From contig JACQAZ010000034.1 of the NCBI GenBank assembly GCA_016194705.1, positions 62,001-126,000 of the forward strand: 64,000 nt of DNA. The letters are read 5' to 3'. The notes beneath the pieces were generated by a model, which did no database searches, was not told where the DNA came from, and worked only from the letters and a program-made list of their open reading frames with translations. Of this stretch, positions 23,176 to 31,006 are shown piece after piece (the stretch's first letter is position 1; the number at the start of each line of letters is the position of its first letter). Source of the stretch: Elusimicrobiota bacterium (GTDB lineage: Bacteria > Elusimicrobiota > Elusimicrobia > UBA1565 > UBA9628). The translations under genes were made by a program, and so were the position numbers.

Positions 23176-24864
23176 ATGAAGTTCCGCGTGATCATCCAGT
23201 CGCGCACCAGTTCCGTCCGGTTGCCCGGTAAAGCCTTGATGCCGCTGGCGGGGTTGCCTACGGCCGTTCTGTGCGCCTTGCGCGCCCGCAACCGCGGCGC
23301 CGATGTCGTTCTGGCGACTTCGACCGACCCTACCGACGACCGCCTGGCCGGCGTCGCCAAGGACGCGGGCCTCCATGTGTTCCGGGGGCCTCTCGATGAC
23401 GTCCTGGCCCGCTATTTCCACGCCGCCAATGATCTGCCCCCCGGGGCCGTGGTCGTGCGCTTGACCGCGGACAATCCGTTTCCCGACGGCGCGTTCGTCG
23501 AGACGCTGGTTAAAAACCTGTACGAACGCGGACTCGAGTACATGGGGACCTGCTCGCCGCTCGATGGGCTTCCTTACGGCTTGAGCGCCGAGGCGTTTAC
23601 CGTCAAGGCGCTGCGGGAGGCGCAGAAAGCGGCTTCGACCGCTTTCGACCGCGAGCACGTGACGCCTTGGATCATCCGCGAGAAGGGCCGCGCGCTCTAC
23701 GAGCCTCCGGGCTCGCCGCATCATTTAGCACACCTGCGCTGTACTATGGACGACCTGTCGGATTACCAAAGGCTCTCTAAGGTCTTCGACAAGGTTGCCG
23801 ACCCTGTCGAGCTTCCCTGGGCCGAACTTTGCGTCATACTCCAGGGACTTCGGGGAGAGCCGTCGTGGCGGGTACCTTTCCGCGTCCGCGGAGGCGAGGC
23901 CCACAGCGAACTCACTTTGGGCACCGCGCAGTTGGGCATGGAGTACGGCATAGTCAACGCTTTGGGCAAGCCGTCGTTCAAGGAGGCGCGAGCCATGGTG
24001 CGCAGCGCCGTCGCGCACGGCGCCGGGTCCTTCGATACTGCGCGCGAATACCAAGAAGCCGAGAAGACCCTCGGGAAGATCATAAAGGAAGAATTCCCAG
24101 GACGCTGCACTGTCGTCACCAAACTCGGGCTGCTCAAGTCGTTGCCTTTCAATGCGGCGGCGCCGACCGTCGCCGACGCGGTGGATGCGAGCGTCCTCGC
24201 CTCATGCCTCAACCTCGCACGCAAGCCGCTGGACTATTTGCTCCTGCACGACTGGAGCCATCGCGGGGCTTTCGGGGGGGTTGTTTGGAAGAGGCTCCTC
24301 GAACTCAAAAGAGAAGGAGCGATCGCGCGGCTTGGGGCCTCGGTTTACGAGCCCGGAGAGGCCCTCGAGGCCTTGAATGATCCCGACGTCGCCTTGATCC
24401 AGATTCCGTTCAACATACTCGACCGCCGCTGGAAGGACTCGGGCTTCACCGAAAAAGCGAAAAAGCGAAGCGCCGTCGTCATTCATGCGCGCAGCGTGCT
24501 TCTTCAGGGCTTGCTGGCCGCGCCCCCCAAAGCGTGGTCGGCTACCGGCGTCAAGGACGCCGGGGCCTGGGCCAAGAAGGTGGGAGCGCTGGCCAAAGCG
24601 CTCGAGAGGAAGAGCGTGCTCGATCTTTGCATCGCCTATGTTCGCGCCCAGCCGTGGCTCACGAGCCTTGTTCTGGGCATGGAGTCGGAAAAGCAGCTGG
24701 AGGAAAACATGCGGCTCTTCCTCGAGCCGGCTTTGACGGCCGCCGAATGCGGTCGTTGCGAGCGCGAATTATCCGGAGCCCCTGAGAAGCTTCTCAATCC
24801 GGGTTTATGGGGACCCGCCGCCGCAAGGGAGCCAAGACATGGCCAGAAATCAACAGCCGCCTGA
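23176..24864 (+). CDS. Cytidylyltransferase (SpsF-like) fused to aldo/keto reductase
   Basis: A 562-residue two-domain protein. Residues 1-235 are a CMP-sugar synthetase-like domain: VIIQSRTSSVRLPGKALMPL, then VVRLTADNPFPDG. From about residue 255 an aldo/keto reductase follows: LTLGTAQLGMEYGIVN, GSFDTAREYQEAEKTLG with the catalytic tyrosine region, VVTKLGL, DYLLLHDW and SVLDLCIAYV. The N-domain would activate a nonulosonic acid with CTP, and the reductase may act on the same sugar. The linked order is one uninterrupted frame, so the fusion is real in this sequence. It overlaps the next SDR by 26 bases. Confidence 0.88.
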   Translation: MKFRVIIQSRTSSVRLPGKALMPLAGLPTAVLCALRARNRGADVVLATSTDPTDDRLAGVAKDAGLHVFRGPLDDVLARYFHAANDLPPGAVVVRLTADNPFPDGAFVETLVKNLYERGLEYMGTCSPLDGLPYGLSAEAFTVKALREAQKAASTAFDREHVTPWIIREKGRALYEPPGSPHHLAHLRCTMDDLSDYQRLSKVFDKVADPVELPWAELCVILQGLRGEPSWRVPFRVRGGEAHSELTLGTAQLGMEYGIVNALGKPSFKEARAMVRSAVAHGAGSFDTAREYQEAEKTLGKIIKEEFPGRCTVVTKLGLLKSLPFNAAAPTVADAVDASVLASCLNLARKPLDYLLLHDWSHRGAFGGVVWKRLLELKREGAIARLGASVYEPGEALEALNDPDVALIQIPFNILDRRWKDSGFTEKAKKRSAVVIHARSVLLQGLLAAPPKAWSATGVKDAGAWAKKVGALAKALERKSVLDLCIAYVRAQPWLTSLVLGMESEKQLEENMRLFLEPALTAAECGRCERELSGAPEKLLNPGLWGPAAAREPRHGQKSTAA

Positions 24865-25645
24865 GAATTGGCGCCTGGACGGGCGCGTCGCTTTGATCAC
24901 TGGCGGGGCGGGGTATTTGGGGCGCGCGATGGCCGAGATTCTCTGCGAGGCGGGGGCCGAAGTTGTACTCAACGGTCGCGACGCGAAAAAACTCAAGCGC
25001 GCCGCGGACGAGCTACGCGGGCTCGGCGGGCGCGTGTCCATCGCTGCGCGCGACGTCTCGACGCCGAAGGGCGCCGCGGCTTTGATCGCCGACGTCCAGA
25101 AGCTCGGCGGCCGGCTCGATATCCTGGTCAACAACGCCTACGGCGGCTCTTCAAGTTCGGTTTGGGAGGATTTTCGCAAGACCTATGAGGTGACGGTTCA
25201 GGCCTCCGCGTTGCTGATCGACACGGCCCTTCCCATGATGACCAAGGCCGGAAAGACAAATCCCGGAGGCGCCTGCGTCGTCAACATCGCCTCCATGTAC
25301 GGCAAGGTCAGCCCCGACCTGCGGATCTACGGCAAAAGCGGCTGCGACAATCCTCCGTCCTACGGCCCGGCCAAGGCGGCCTTGCTTCAGCTGACGCGGT
25401 ACTACGCTTGCCGCCTGGGGCCCAACAACATACGCGTCAACAGCATCAGTCCCGGGGCGTTCCCGCCGTCCTCCTTATTGAAAGCCCAGCCAAAGTTCCA
25501 CGAAGGCTTATGCCGCAAGACGCCGCTTGGCCGCGTGGGCAGGCCCGGAGAGCTTAAAGGGCCGCTTCTGTTCCTAGCCAGCGACGCCTCGTCGTACGTG
25601 ACGGGCGCCGATCTGGCCGTCGACGGCGGCTGGACCGCCTGGTAG
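24839..25645 (+). CDS. SDR oxidoreductase (PtmA-like)
   Basis: A 268-residue classical SDR. Motifs are ALITGGAGYLGRAMAE (cofactor), LVNNAYGG, VVNIASMYGKV (catalytic serine), PSYGPAKAALLQLTRYYA (Tyr-x3-Lys), NSISPGAFP and the C-terminal TGADLAVDGGWTAW. It resembles PtmA-type reductases of legionaminic acid-like pathways. The start ATG at 24839 lies within the last codons of the fusion gene, so the pair is an operon. It converges with the methyltransferase at 25649 with only 3 bases between stops and no visible terminator. Confidence 0.85.
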   Translation: MARNQQPPENWRLDGRVALITGGAGYLGRAMAEILCEAGAEVVLNGRDAKKLKRAADELRGLGGRVSIAARDVSTPKGAAALIADVQKLGGRLDILVNNAYGGSSSSVWEDFRKTYEVTVQASALLIDTALPMMTKAGKTNPGGACVVNIASMYGKVSPDLRIYGKSGCDNPPSYGPAKAALLQLTRYYACRLGPNNIRVNSISPGAFPPSSLLKAQPKFHEGLCRKTPLGRVGRPGELKGPLLFLASDASSYVTGADLAVDGGWTAW

Positions 25646-25648
25646 CGC

Positions 25649-26383
25649 TTAGCCGCGGCGGGTCAAGCGGATGAACTTCCAGTTGAAGATGATGTTGGCG
25701 TCCACCTGCCTGCCGCCCAGGATGTTGGTGCCGGTATTCGCTTTGAGCTTGCCGAACTCGGAGGCCAGGACCTTCGGGTTGTATTCATCTTCAATAAACT
25801 CGGCATTCCAGCCCAAAGTCTTCGCGAAGTTCCTGACCATCCCCGGCGTGTAGGTGTTCTGGTAGACGAACCGTTTGGGCTCGCCGTTGCTCTCGAACTC
25901 GTCGCCCTCGACAGCCTTGACGATCGTCGCGCGATCCGAAATCAAAGTCCGCACGATGCTGACCTTGGTCGTGCTCGCGAGTATGTTCTTCAGCGGCGCC
26001 CGGAATTCGGGGAGATGCAGGATCACGTTGCAGCAGTAGGTGATGTCCGCGGGGTTCTTGGGAAAAAGCGGCTTGAAGACGTCTTTGACATGGAATTGGA
26101 CGTTGGGGAAATCCCGGTAGATTTTTTTGGCCTGGTTGATGTAGTGGGCATAGGCGTCGACGCCGGTATAGCGGACGTTCTCGTCGAGCTTGAGTATGCC
26201 CCGCAGGTAGTGGCCGGTGTTGCAGCCCACGTCCATGACGCGCATGCCGGGCTTGTAGAGGGGCCGTAGGATGCGTACGAGTTGCTTGGTGGACTCCATC
26301 TGAGGCAGCTCCTTCTTGGCCCGCTTGACCAAGGTGCCTTCCGCTTGCGGCTCGTCCGCCCAAATCTGCCAAGCTTTCGCCAT
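25649..26383 (-). CDS. Class I SAM methyltransferase
   Basis: A 244-residue methyltransferase with motif I VMDVGCNTGHYL (about 49-60), YTGVDAYAHYI (motif II), and ADITYCCNVILHLPEF in place of the usual motif IV. The C-terminus ends in IIFNWKFIRLTRRG. It is a single-gene transcription unit with its own promoter at 26400-26418 and a purine-rich GAGGGG ribosome site just ahead of the ATG at 26383. The substrate is unknown. Confidence 0.8.
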   Translation of the reverse strand: MAKAWQIWADEPQAEGTLVKRAKKELPQMESTKQLVRILRPLYKPGMRVMDVGCNTGHYLRGILKLDENVRYTGVDAYAHYINQAKKIYRDFPNVQFHVKDVFKPLFPKNPADITYCCNVILHLPEFRAPLKNILASTTKVSIVRTLISDRATIVKAVEGDEFESNGEPKRFVYQNTYTPGMVRNFAKTLGWNAEFIEDEYNPKVLASEFGKLKANTGTNILGGRQVDANIIFNWKFIRLTRRG

Positions 26384-26399
26384 GCGCCCCCCTCAGGTG

Positions 26400-26418
26400 C
26401 TCTCGTCGAGAGATTCTA
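26400..26418 (-). promoter_or_regulatory. -10 box abutting a distinct palindrome
   Basis: Minus strand TAGAAT (26418-26413) is directly followed by CTCTCG-A-CGAGAG (26412-26400), a perfect 13-bp palindrome unrelated in sequence to GTTCA-N5-TGAAC but in the same abutting position. It precedes the 26383 methyltransferase start by 16 bases. It may be an operator for a different regulator. Confidence 0.5.
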
Positions 26419-26424
26419 CAAAAT

Positions 26425-27117
26425 TCAGGGCTTGCGGCCGCAGCCGATGAACTCGGCGAACTGATTCTTTTGTTCTGGGATTAAAAAATCGTTGCGGTGA
26501 TGAATGAGGAACTCAAGTTCGAGGTCTCTGAATAAGGCGTCTTTAATTTCTCTCTCGGTGAAAAAGTGAGTCGTCCCGGCGGGCGCGAATTTGCCTTTCT
26601 TGAAGCCGTCGTAGGTCCCCCGCTCGATTTCGCGGCCGCCGTCGGCCTTGATGCCGCCGTGATTGGTGGAGAAGGCGAAGGAAAGGAAGCGGCCGCCCGG
26701 CTTCAGGCAGCGCCGGACCTCGCGCTGAATATCGAGGATCGCCTTTTTCTTATTGTGGCAGACCGACTCGCGGTCCACGATGAGGTCGAAGTGCTTGTCG
26801 GGGAAAGGCAGGCTGATGAAGTCGGCCAGGGTGATCTTCGCGGCCAGGGACTGGGACGCCAGCAGCTTGCGCGCCGCGGCGCAGGCCGAGACCGAGCCCT
26901 CGATGCCGTAGGTTTCGAAGCCTTCCCGCGCGAAAAACACCAGGTTGTTGCCGCCGCCCGAGCCGAGCTCCAGCACCCGCAGCTTCTTGCGCGCTTTGAG
27001 CGCCGTGCCGTAGAGCCTTAGGACGTAGCTCACGAGATCGCCGTACGGATAGCGATTGAGCTGCTTGGCCCGGGCGTACATCTTGGTCTCCCAAGACGGG
27101 TCGAAGCTTTCCTTCAC
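26425..27117 (-). CDS. Class I SAM methyltransferase
   Basis: A 230-residue methyltransferase. VLELGSGGGNNLVFFAREGFETYGIEGS covers motifs I-II, LPFPDKHFDLIVDRESVCHN covers motif IV and VRRCLKPGGRFLSFAFS the post-motif. Unlike many relatives, the residue after motif IV is DRES rather than DVLE. GTG at 27117 overlaps the WbqC stop (GTGA). It is the last gene of the long pseB-led operon, so methylation of the pathway sugar is plausible. Confidence 0.8.
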   Translation of the reverse strand: MKESFDPSWETKMYARAKQLNRYPYGDLVSYVLRLYGTALKARKKLRVLELGSGGGNNLVFFAREGFETYGIEGSVSACAAARKLLASQSLAAKITLADFISLPFPDKHFDLIVDRESVCHNKKKAILDIQREVRRCLKPGGRFLSFAFSTNHGGIKADGGREIERGTYDGFKKGKFAPAGTTHFFTEREIKDALFRDLELEFLIHHRNDFLIPEQKNQFAEFIGCGRKP

Positions 27118-27830
27118 GCTGCGGCCTCAAGGGCTGCCCGGTCGAGGTTTCCCGACATTAAAATCTCAAGCGACCGCGGACCTTCGTTGAAAAGCAGATC
27201 GATGACGCTCATGTAGGGCCGGAAGCCGCCGTGGAGCTGGCGGTAGACGGGATGCCTGTAGTCTTGGAAAATGGGGACGACCCCGGCGCGCTTGAAGGCC
27301 TCGACGTCGGCGTAATCCTTGCCCAGCGTTCCGAAGATGTAGACCTTGGCCTTGAGCTGGACGCACATGTCGATGACGAGCTCCGATTTGGCGCCCTTGA
27401 ATTCGTAGGCGCCCGCGCGCACGACCTCCGTCTTGATCCCGAGGGCCTTGAGAAACCACTCGAGCATGCACAGGTCCAGATCGGCCAGCAGCGTCCACGG
27501 ACGGCTGTAGGTTTGTTCGAAGAAGTCGGCGTACTGCTTGAAGTAGGGCGCCTGGCGGTAGTTGGCCTGAATGGATTTCCAGTGCTTGCGCGCCCAAGGA
27601 AGCTCATTGTGTATTTCGATCTGGGCGATGGTCTTATCGCGATGACCTGTCGTCAATACGGGGACGGTCAAGGTAAGGGGGCCGTTGGGGGTCTTTATGT
27701 CGTTGCGGCTGATCCAATCCTTCGGGACGTATTGGACCTGGTCAAATAGAACGTACTTATCGGAGAGCGCGATCTTATGGAAGAGTCCCAGCCACGGCAA
27801 GTAGGTCGGCTGGTGCGCCGTCAATATCAT
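27114..27830 (-). CDS. WbqC-like family protein (second copy)
   Basis: A 238-residue paralogue of the protein at 14949-15632: LTAHQPTYLPWLGLFHKIALSD, YVPKDWISRNDIK, LTLTVPV, IFGTLGKDYADVEAFKRAGV, FQDYRHPVYRQL and YMSVIDLLFNEGPRSLEIL align block for block. Function of the family is unknown. The ATG at 27830 overlaps the aminotransferase stop. It lies in an operon with NeuB and LmbE genes, repeating the association seen in the first cassette. Confidence 0.85.
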   Translation of the reverse strand: MILTAHQPTYLPWLGLFHKIALSDKYVLFDQVQYVPKDWISRNDIKTPNGPLTLTVPVLTTGHRDKTIAQIEIHNELPWARKHWKSIQANYRQAPYFKQYADFFEQTYSRPWTLLADLDLCMLEWFLKALGIKTEVVRAGAYEFKGAKSELVIDMCVQLKAKVYIFGTLGKDYADVEAFKRAGVVPIFQDYRHPVYRQLHGGFRPYMSVIDLLFNEGPRSLEILMSGNLDRAALEAAA

Positions 27831-28840
27831 TGGGCCGCCTCGATCACGGCGTGGACCTCCTTGTCCGTCAGCGACGGAAACAAGGGAAGAGAGACGGTCT
27901 TGCGCGAGAGTTCGCAGGCGTCTGGGCAGGCTTTGGCGTCGCCCAAGAGCTCCCAGTCCGCGACGGGCACGATGGCGCGAATCTGCTTGGCGCCCAAGGC
28001 CTTGATGAGGCCGTGCGGGTCCTCGGTGCGCACCACCGCCCGGTAGCGCACGGGCTGGAGCTTCTTGTAGTTCGTCGGCGGGATGTCGATCAGGTCGAGG
28101 CCCGCTTCCCGGTACTGTTCGAAGATCTCTTCCCGGCGGTGGAGAAATTCGGGCAGGCGCTTGAGTTGGACGCGGCCGACGGCGGCCTCGAGGTCGGTCA
28201 TCTGGAAATTGAAGCGCTTCTTGTCGTCGCGCCTGCCGTCGAACTGGCGGTAGTCGCGGATTTCGGTGACGAGGTCTTTGTCCTTGGAGACGACCATGCC
28301 CCCCTGGCCGCCGGAGGTCATGAGCTTGGTCGCGTAGAAGGAGAAGACGCCGAGGCGGCCCTGCAGTCCCGCTCTGGCGCCGTTGACCTTGGCGCCCAGC
28401 GCCTGGGCGCAGTCTTCCACGATGTCCACTCCCTCGGCGCCGGAGAGATCGATCGGCAGTCCGAACATATGGGGAACGATGGCGATTTCGGCGCCGCAGG
28501 ACGTGAGCGTCCTTGCGGCGATATTCGGGCTTTCGGGAGCGGTGTCGAGGACAAGCTCGCGGCCGCCGGCGAGTGCGGTCGCATGGCGCAGGGCCGCGCA
28601 AACGTAGGAGGGGAAAGCGACCGTCTTGTCGGCGGCCTGAAGGCTCCAGAGAGCGAGATAGAGCGCGGCGCTGCCGCTGGAAACCGCCACGGCGTGGCCG
28701 CTGGACAGGCCGAGATAGCGGCAGATCTCGTTCTCGAACGCCGCGACCTCCTCGCCTTGAACGATCCAGCCCGAGCGCATGACGCGCGAGAGGGCCTTCT
28801 CCTCGTCGGTCCCCAAGGCGGGCCTGTTGTGCGGGATCAT
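27827..28840 (-). CDS. DegT/DnrJ/EryC1 aminotransferase-like protein
   Basis: A 337-residue sugar aminotransferase. The N-terminus MRSGWIVQGEEVAAFE contains the usual SG-xxx-QG element. PLP contacts are VDIVEDCAQALGA (D143) and SFYATKLMTSGGQGGM with the Schiff-base K172. It is shorter than PseC (337 against 379). The start ATG at 28840 overlaps the acyltransferase stop (ATGA). Within the pseB-led operon it may install a second amino group, next to an acyltransferase that could acylate it; a VioA/QdtB-like pairing is possible. Confidence 0.82.
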   Translation of the reverse strand: MIPHNRPALGTDEEKALSRVMRSGWIVQGEEVAAFENEICRYLGLSSGHAVAVSSGSAALYLALWSLQAADKTVAFPSYVCAALRHATALAGGRELVLDTAPESPNIAARTLTSCGAEIAIVPHMFGLPIDLSGAEGVDIVEDCAQALGAKVNGARAGLQGRLGVFSFYATKLMTSGGQGGMVVSKDKDLVTEIRDYRQFDGRRDDKKRFNFQMTDLEAAVGRVQLKRLPEFLHRREEIFEQYREAGLDLIDIPPTNYKKLQPVRYRAVVRTEDPHGLIKALGAKQIRAIVPVADWELLGDAKACPDACELSRKTVSLPLFPSLTDKEVHAVIEAAQ

Positions 28841-29277
28841 TTCTTGAGGTAATAGCCGGGCTTGACCTTGGCCGGGTTGCCGATGACCAGCGAATAGGGG
28901 GGAATCTTGCCGGGCCCGACTATCGTTCCGGCGGCGACCACGCTGTGGTGGCCGATGTAAGCGCCGCCTTTGATCACGCAATGCGAGCCTACGAAGACGT
29001 TGTGCTCGAGAGTGATGTCCTTGCGCTCGACCTTCTTGGAGAGGCCGATGCACTTCTTGTGGGAATCGGCGCAGTTGATGCTCACGAACGAGGCGATGTC
29101 GCAGTCGTCTCCGATGACGACCTTGGCGCCCTTGGCGTTGACCTCGGAGAGGCCTCCGATGTAGACCCCTTCCCCGATTTTGGGGTCGCCGACGATCCAA
29201 ACAAGAGGATGAAATCGGTTCTGCTTGAAATTGGTGAGTCGGGAAAATTGACCGGCGAGTTTGTCGAGCCCTTTCAT
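28837..29277 (-). CDS. Hexapeptide acyltransferase
   Basis: A 146-residue left-handed beta-helix protein. Repeats run from VGDPKIGEGVYIGGLSEV through ITLEHNVFVGSHCVIKGGAYIGHHSVVAAGTIVGPGKIPPYSLVIGNPAKV. It resembles small O- or N-acyltransferases of amino-sugar pathways (QdtC/FdtC/VioB-like sizes are larger). No PseH-type GNAT was recognised in the operon, so this protein is a candidate for the missing N-acetylation step, which is inference. ATGA overlap with the neighbouring synthase. Confidence 0.8.
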   Translation of the reverse strand: MKGLDKLAGQFSRLTNFKQNRFHPLVWIVGDPKIGEGVYIGGLSEVNAKGAKVVIGDDCDIASFVSINCADSHKKCIGLSKKVERKDITLEHNVFVGSHCVIKGGAYIGHHSVVAAGTIVGPGKIPPYSLVIGNPAKVKPGYYLKK

Positions 29278-30314
29278 CGGTAGTCTCCCGCCTTCAACAG
29301 GCTGCCCCTGGAAACGGCGCGCGAGGCTTTTCGCCCGAGCACCTTGTCCCAGACCGCGGGGGGAAGGCCGCCGCCCGGCCGGCGCAGGCCGATCTTATTT
29401 GGGTCGAGCGGGTCTCCCTTTTTAATGTCATCGATCGCTACGATGCTGCGCCGCGCGAATATTTTCATTTTCTCTTCGGCGGGCGTGGGCTTGACGACGC
29501 CGGAGCCGAGCATCTTATAGGCTGTCCTGATGGACGCGACCCAATCGTGGAGGCCTTCGGGATTCTCTGAGAACCAATGGTCGGGCCCCGGCAGATCGCG
29601 GTTGAGGGTGAAATGCTTCTCGAAGACGCAAGCGCCGTAGGCGACGGCCAATGAGGACGCCAGCGGTCCCTGCGTGTGGTCGGAGAAGCCCAGAGTCAGG
29701 CCGGGGAATTCTTTCCGCAGAGTCGCGAGCTTTCTGAGATTGACGTCCCGCGGCGGCGTCGGGTACTGCGAGGTGCAAAGAAGCAAAACCGCGGGAACGC
29801 CTCTGATTGCGGAGAGAGAAGCCCTGACCTCCTTCAAGTCGGCCATGCCGCAAGAGACGATCATCGGGAGCTTGGCCTTGGCGTAGTCCTTGAGTAGCGG
29901 GATATTGGTGAAGTCATCCGAGCCCACCTTGATCGCGCTTACGCCGACTTCGAGAAGGAGATCGAGGTCGGAGCGGTTCTGCGGCGTCGACAGGAAGCCG
30001 ATGCCCTCGTCGTCGCAGCGGCGCTTGATCCTCGCCCAGGCGTCCTTGGGCAGCTCGTAGCGGCGGAACATCTCGAGCATCGACTCGGTGACCTTCTTGC
30101 CTTGCGATTGGTACGTGAAGGTCTGCTTGGGGTCGCCGACGAACTCGTCGGCCGTGAAGGTCTGGAACTTGACCGCGTCGGCGCCGGCCTTCTTGGCGAC
30201 CGCAATCATCTTCAGCGCCGTCTTGAGATTGCCGTTGTGGTTGATGCCCACTTCGGCCATTATAAAGGGCGGGTGGTTCTCTCCCACCGCGCGGCCGGCG
30301 ATCCGGAGGGTCAA
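29274..30314 (-). CDS. NeuB-family nonulosonic acid synthase, canonical copy
   Basis: A 346-residue PEP-dependent synthase with the canonical first-strand motif FIMAEVGINHNGN, then ADAVKFQTF, FLSTPQN, KVGSDDFTNIPLL, IVSCGMADLKE, LLLCTSQYPTPP, LGFSDHTQG and CVFEKHFTLNRDLPGPDHWFS. A SAF domain follows from about residue 285. It belongs with PseI/LegI/NeuB; given PseB and PseC in the same operon, a pseudaminic-type product is likely but not proven. The start is TTG at 30314, overlapping the deacetylase stop (TTGA). Confidence 0.9.
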   Translation of the reverse strand: MTLRIAGRAVGENHPPFIMAEVGINHNGNLKTALKMIAVAKKAGADAVKFQTFTADEFVGDPKQTFTYQSQGKKVTESMLEMFRRYELPKDAWARIKRRCDDEGIGFLSTPQNRSDLDLLLEVGVSAIKVGSDDFTNIPLLKDYAKAKLPMIVSCGMADLKEVRASLSAIRGVPAVLLLCTSQYPTPPRDVNLRKLATLRKEFPGLTLGFSDHTQGPLASSLAVAYGACVFEKHFTLNRDLPGPDHWFSENPEGLHDWVASIRTAYKMLGSGVVKPTPAEEKMKIFARRSIVAIDDIKKGDPLDPNKIGLRRPGGGLPPAVWDKVLGRKASRAVSRGSLLKAGDYR

Positions 30315-31006
30315 GCCGAGACGCTCCGGATCAGGGAGAAGGCCTCGGCGGCGGGCAGCCCGGCTTGTCCGCCGCGCACCGCGGCCAGCGCCCGGATGTA
30401 TTTCTCCGAGCGAGGGTGCGGAAAAGGCCGCATCTCGCCCTTGTAGGCGGCCAGGGCCTTGAGTTTTTTGTCGAGGAAGCGAGAGACGTCCACGAAGACG
30501 TTGGGGGAGAAGCCCTTTGCGGAGTCGAAGCGCCATTCGGTCGCGGAGGGGATCTCGAAGGAGAGTATGTGGCGCACCGGGCTACCGGGCAGGGGGCGGC
30601 AGGCGGTCTTGACCGCCTCGCAGACGATCTGGTGGTCGATGTTCAGGTCGGTCGAACTGTGCGTGTAAACCGTGTCTGGCTTGAACGCACATACGACTTC
30701 CTCGATGGCGTGCACCAGCTCCAGGCGCGGGACCGAGTCGAACTTGTTGTCGGCGAAATCCTTCAAGACGAGCTTCTTGACGCCGACTACGGCGTTGGCC
30801 TTGCGCGAGTCGTCTTGGAGCTTCTTGAGAGCCCTGGCTTTCTGCGGGGAGCCAAGCCCCTTGCGCGAGGTGATGCCCTCGCCCAGCACCAAGGACCAGA
30901 TGGTGCTGCCGCGCGCCGATTGCCGCGCTACGGTCGCGCCGCAGCCGAGCAGTTCGTCGTCGGGATGGGCTGCGACGACCAGAATGCGGGATTTTTCAGC
31001 GGGCAT
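30311..31006 (-). CDS. LmbE/PIG-L-like N-deacetylase (second copy)
   Basis: A 231-residue zinc deacetylase. VVAAHPDDELLGCGATVA is the canonical AHPDDE motif; THSSTDLNIDHQIVCEA supplies the second histidine site. It lies between pseC and the NeuB gene, and overlaps both. The standard pseudaminic acid pathway has no deacetylase, so this enzyme points to a modified precursor or an N-deacetylated nonulosonic acid. Compare with the first LmbE at 17680-18312. Confidence 0.9.
   Translation of the reverse strand: MPAEKSRILVVAAHPDDELLGCGATVARQSARGSTIWSLVLGEGITSRKGLGSPQKARALKKLQDDSRKANAVVGVKKLVLKDFADNKFDSVPRLELVHAIEEVVCAFKPDTVYTHSSTDLNIDHQIVCEAVKTACRPLPGSPVRHILSFEIPSATEWRFDSAKGFSPNVFVDVSRFLDKKLKALAAYKGEMRPFPHPRSEKYIRALAAVRGGQAGLPAAEAFSLIRSVSA

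Noticed and set aside
28841..29200. Extension of the aminotransferase at 27827-28840 to an upstream start at 29200
   Set aside because: The extra 120 residues are an out-of-frame reading of the hexapeptide acyltransferase gene, and the ATG at 28840 gives the ATGA overlap and the normal family N-terminus.
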